Below, piece after piece: positions 4,119 through 5,225 of a stretch of 5,225 nt of DNA. Both the position numbers and the translations under genes were made by a program. The first letter of the stretch is position 1. Every line of letters starts with the position of its first letter. The DNA is from Dehalococcoidia bacterium (GTDB lineage: Bacteria; Chloroflexota; Dehalococcoidia; Dehalococcoidales; UBA1222): contig WRNP01000022.1 in assembly GCA_009776515.1 (NCBI GenBank), positions 5-5,229 of the forward strand, in the 5' to 3' direction. A model generated the notes under the pieces. It was not told the origin of the DNA, ran no database searches, and saw only the letters and a list, made by a program, of their open reading frames with translations.

Positions 4119-5225
4119 TTATCTTGAGAGGGCAATAGCAACAGAGATAGCCACGGAGGCCAAAACGAGCCCCAAGTTGATGACGACCAGAGTGGCAATC
4201 CATTGGGAGCGGGACAAGCGACGAATAACGGCCTTTACCAAGGCTTCTTCAGCCTTGTAGAGGGCTTCTTCGGCTGCCTTTTTGGCAGCAATAGCAATCT
4301 CCTCGGCACGATTACTGGCATCCCGGGCATGCCTGGCAGCCTCTTCGGCACGAATGGTCGCCTCGCGGGCAGCACGCGCCGCTTCTTCCGACCTGACAGT
4401 GGCTTGGTGGGAAGCACGTGCCGCTTCCTCAGACCGGACAGTAGCTTGGTTTGAGGCTTCCTGAGCGCGTGATACTGCCTGCTCGCCAAGGATCCTAACA
4501 GCTGTAGCCAGGGCATCGTCGCCCGCAATATCAGCCGCCTCTGCTTTCCGGGCAATATCCTGCGAGATCTTCATGGCCTGAGCAGCCGCCAGCTTAGCAT
4601 CCTTGCCGGCCTCATCTGTCTTGCTGGCCATCAAACCGGATACGAGGGTGGCAGCCTCTACGGCCGTATCGCCTGCCATATCAGTGTGCTCAGCCTTACG
4701 GGCAAGTTGCTCGGACAAGCGGAAAGCTTCTGCGGCGGCCTGTTTGGCCTCTCGCCCGGCCTCGTCAGCTTTCTTAAGGGCTTCTACCGTCTGGTTGGCT
4801 ACAGCCTCGGCGGCAGCCAGCTTGGCAGCCTTGGCCTTTTCCTCGGCGGCCAAAGCAGCCTCGGCGGCGGCTCTCATGGCAATCTCAATGGCCTCACGCG
4901 CAGCCTCGGCGGCTTCTTGAGCTCTGGCTGCGGCGACCTCGGCGGATTTGGCGGCTGCAACAGCCGCTTCCCGGGCAGCCTGAGTTGCCTCTTCGGCCCG
5001 CCGACCTGCGTCCTCAGCGGCATACTTAGCGGCAAGGGCCATCTCTTCAGCCCGCCGTCCTGCGTCCTCGGCGGACTTCTTAGCAAACTCAGCAGCTTCT
5101 CTAGCCGTGCGCATAGCCTCCTCGGCTCCTTGGCTAGCTTTTAGCGCTGCCGCATTGGCCGCTTCCTCGGCGGCTTTCCTGGCAATCTCGGCAGCTTCTC
5201 TAGCTGTACGGATAGCCTCCTCAGC
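4119..5225 (-). CDS. Alanine-rich helical repeat protein with a C-terminal membrane anchor (partial, N-terminus outside)
   Basis: The frame is open from the right edge; an internal ATG at 5112-5114 is preceded by 37 in-frame sense codons of the same repeat type, so the true start lies outside. The visible 368 residues hold about 126 alanines (34%), many E, K and R, and no proline or cysteine, which points to one continuous helix. Alanines fall at a/d spacing over long runs (for example EEAARAA-REATIRA-EEAARHA), as in tightly packed alanine coiled coils. Regions in order: hendecad/heptad repeats (1-150), two 50-residue copies (152-251), four 14-residue copies (about 255-310), a basic patch RRLSRSQ, one membrane helix beginning WIATLVV (about 342-367) and a final Arg. 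The basic residues before the helix predict a cytoplasmic rod with a tail anchor. Composition recalls TolA domain II and LEA-like 11-mer proteins, but no homology can be claimed. The role is unknown; scaffold, spacer or membrane-linked filament are guesses. A strong terminator follows. Confidence 0.85.
   Translation of the reverse strand, partial: AEEAIRTAREAAEIARKAAEEAANAAALKASQGAEEAMRTAREAAEFAKKSAEDAGRRAEEMALAAKYAAEDAGRRAEEATQAAREAAVAAAKSAEVAAARAQEAAEAAREAIEIAMRAAAEAALAAEEKAKAAKLAAAEAVANQTVEALKKADEAGREAKQAAAEAFRLSEQLARKAEHTDMAGDTAVEAATLVSGLMASKTDEAGKDAKLAAAQAMKISQDIARKAEAADIAGDDALATAVRILGEQAVSRAQEASNQATVRSEEAARASHQATVRSEEAARAAREATIRAEEAARHARDASNRAEEIAIAAKKAAEEALYKAEEALVKAVIRRLSRSQWIATLVVINLGLVLASVAISVAIALSR
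4297..4464 (-). repeat. Four tandem 42-bp units (14 residues, two heptads each)
   Basis: Units at 4423-4464, 4381-4422, 4339-4380 and 4297-4338 encode copies of the pattern (N/H/R)-x-A-(T/S)-x-R-(S/A)-E-E-A-A-R, the last two degenerate. The two units at 4381-4464 agree at 28 of their first 35 bases, so the copies arose by tandem duplication rather than by composition alone. They lie within the Ala-rich coding region just before the membrane anchor. Confidence 0.75.
4473..4772 (-). repeat. Tandem duplication of a 150-bp (50-residue) module
   Basis: Copy 1 (4623-4772) and copy 2 (4473-4622) align without gaps at 25 of 50 residues. Shared blocks are K-x-D-E-A-G, A-K-x-A-A-A-x-A, A-R-K-A-E and D-(M/I)-A-G-D. 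Unlike the flanking repeats the module carries glycines and more mixed hydrophobic residues, and may form a hinge or helical hairpin in the rod. Confidence 0.75.
4968..5075 (-). repeat. Two tandem 54-bp units (18 residues)
   Basis: AEDAGRRAEE occurs twice, at 5043-5072 and 4989-5018, exactly 54 bp apart. Eighteen residues equal five turns of an alpha helix, or one heptad plus one hendecad. The DNA is closely similar across both copies, indicating a fairly recent duplication. Confidence 0.7.
5092..5225 (-). repeat. 99-bp spaced repeat (33 residues) at the right edge
   Basis: The 35 bases at 5092-5126 and 5191-5225 match at 31 positions and encode EEA(M/I)RTAREAAE. The offset is exactly 99 bp, that is 33 residues or three hendecads. 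The second copy is cut by the window edge, so further units may continue outside. Confidence 0.7.

Noticed and set aside
4203..5144. Several long plus-strand frames rich in Gly, Ser and Ala opposite the coiled-coil gene
   Set aside because: They are shadows created by the GCC/GAG-rich repeats of the minus-strand gene; they lack ribosome sites, and the minus frame has a terminator and a sensible protein architecture.
4297..5225. Regularly spaced repeats that might suggest a CRISPR array
   Set aside because: The units are contiguous and degenerate, have no unique spacers, and all are whole numbers of codons in one open frame.

Overview
All recognisable genes lie on the minus strand: a DegV-family fatty-acid-binding protein (170-1072), a glutamine-hydrolysing NAD+ synthase NadE (1390-3090), a small orphan lipoprotein (3345-3671) and the C-terminal part of a long alanine-rich helical protein that runs off the right edge (4119-5225). 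The sequence is plainly bacterial: Shine-Dalgarno sites, -35/-10 hexamers, a lipobox and a rho-independent terminator are all visible. GC content is intermediate and gaps between genes are wide (about 250-450 bp). The style of NadE and the Ala-rich protein would fit an anaerobic lineage such as Chloroflexota (Dehalococcoidia), but this is a low-confidence guess with no marker gene behind it.

Reading in the direction of transcription (right to left): the Ala-rich protein is about 34% alanine, with no proline or cysteine in the visible 368 residues. It is built from internal repeats of several lengths and ends in a single C-terminal membrane helix, so it looks tail-anchored with a cytoplasmic rod. 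A strong hairpin-T terminator follows it at 4066-4098. A 400-bp AT-richer gap then carries a candidate promoter for the lipoprotein gene and an inverted repeat of unknown role. The lipoprotein starts at TTG behind a good Shine-Dalgarno site. nadE follows after 254 bp, from a near-consensus promoter placed so close to the ATG that its mRNA should be almost leaderless. degV follows after 317 bp, apparently from its own promoter (TTGACA-N19-TATAAT) with a leader of about 150 nt.

The genes do not form an obvious pathway. NadE makes NAD+ in the cytoplasm, DegV probably presents a fatty acid to a kinase, and the other two are envelope-associated proteins of unknown role. The spacing and separate promoters suggest mostly independent units. 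I see no CRISPR array, complete mobile element, tRNA or rRNA. The most unusual object is the Ala-rich tail-anchored protein; I cannot claim a new system from this window alone.
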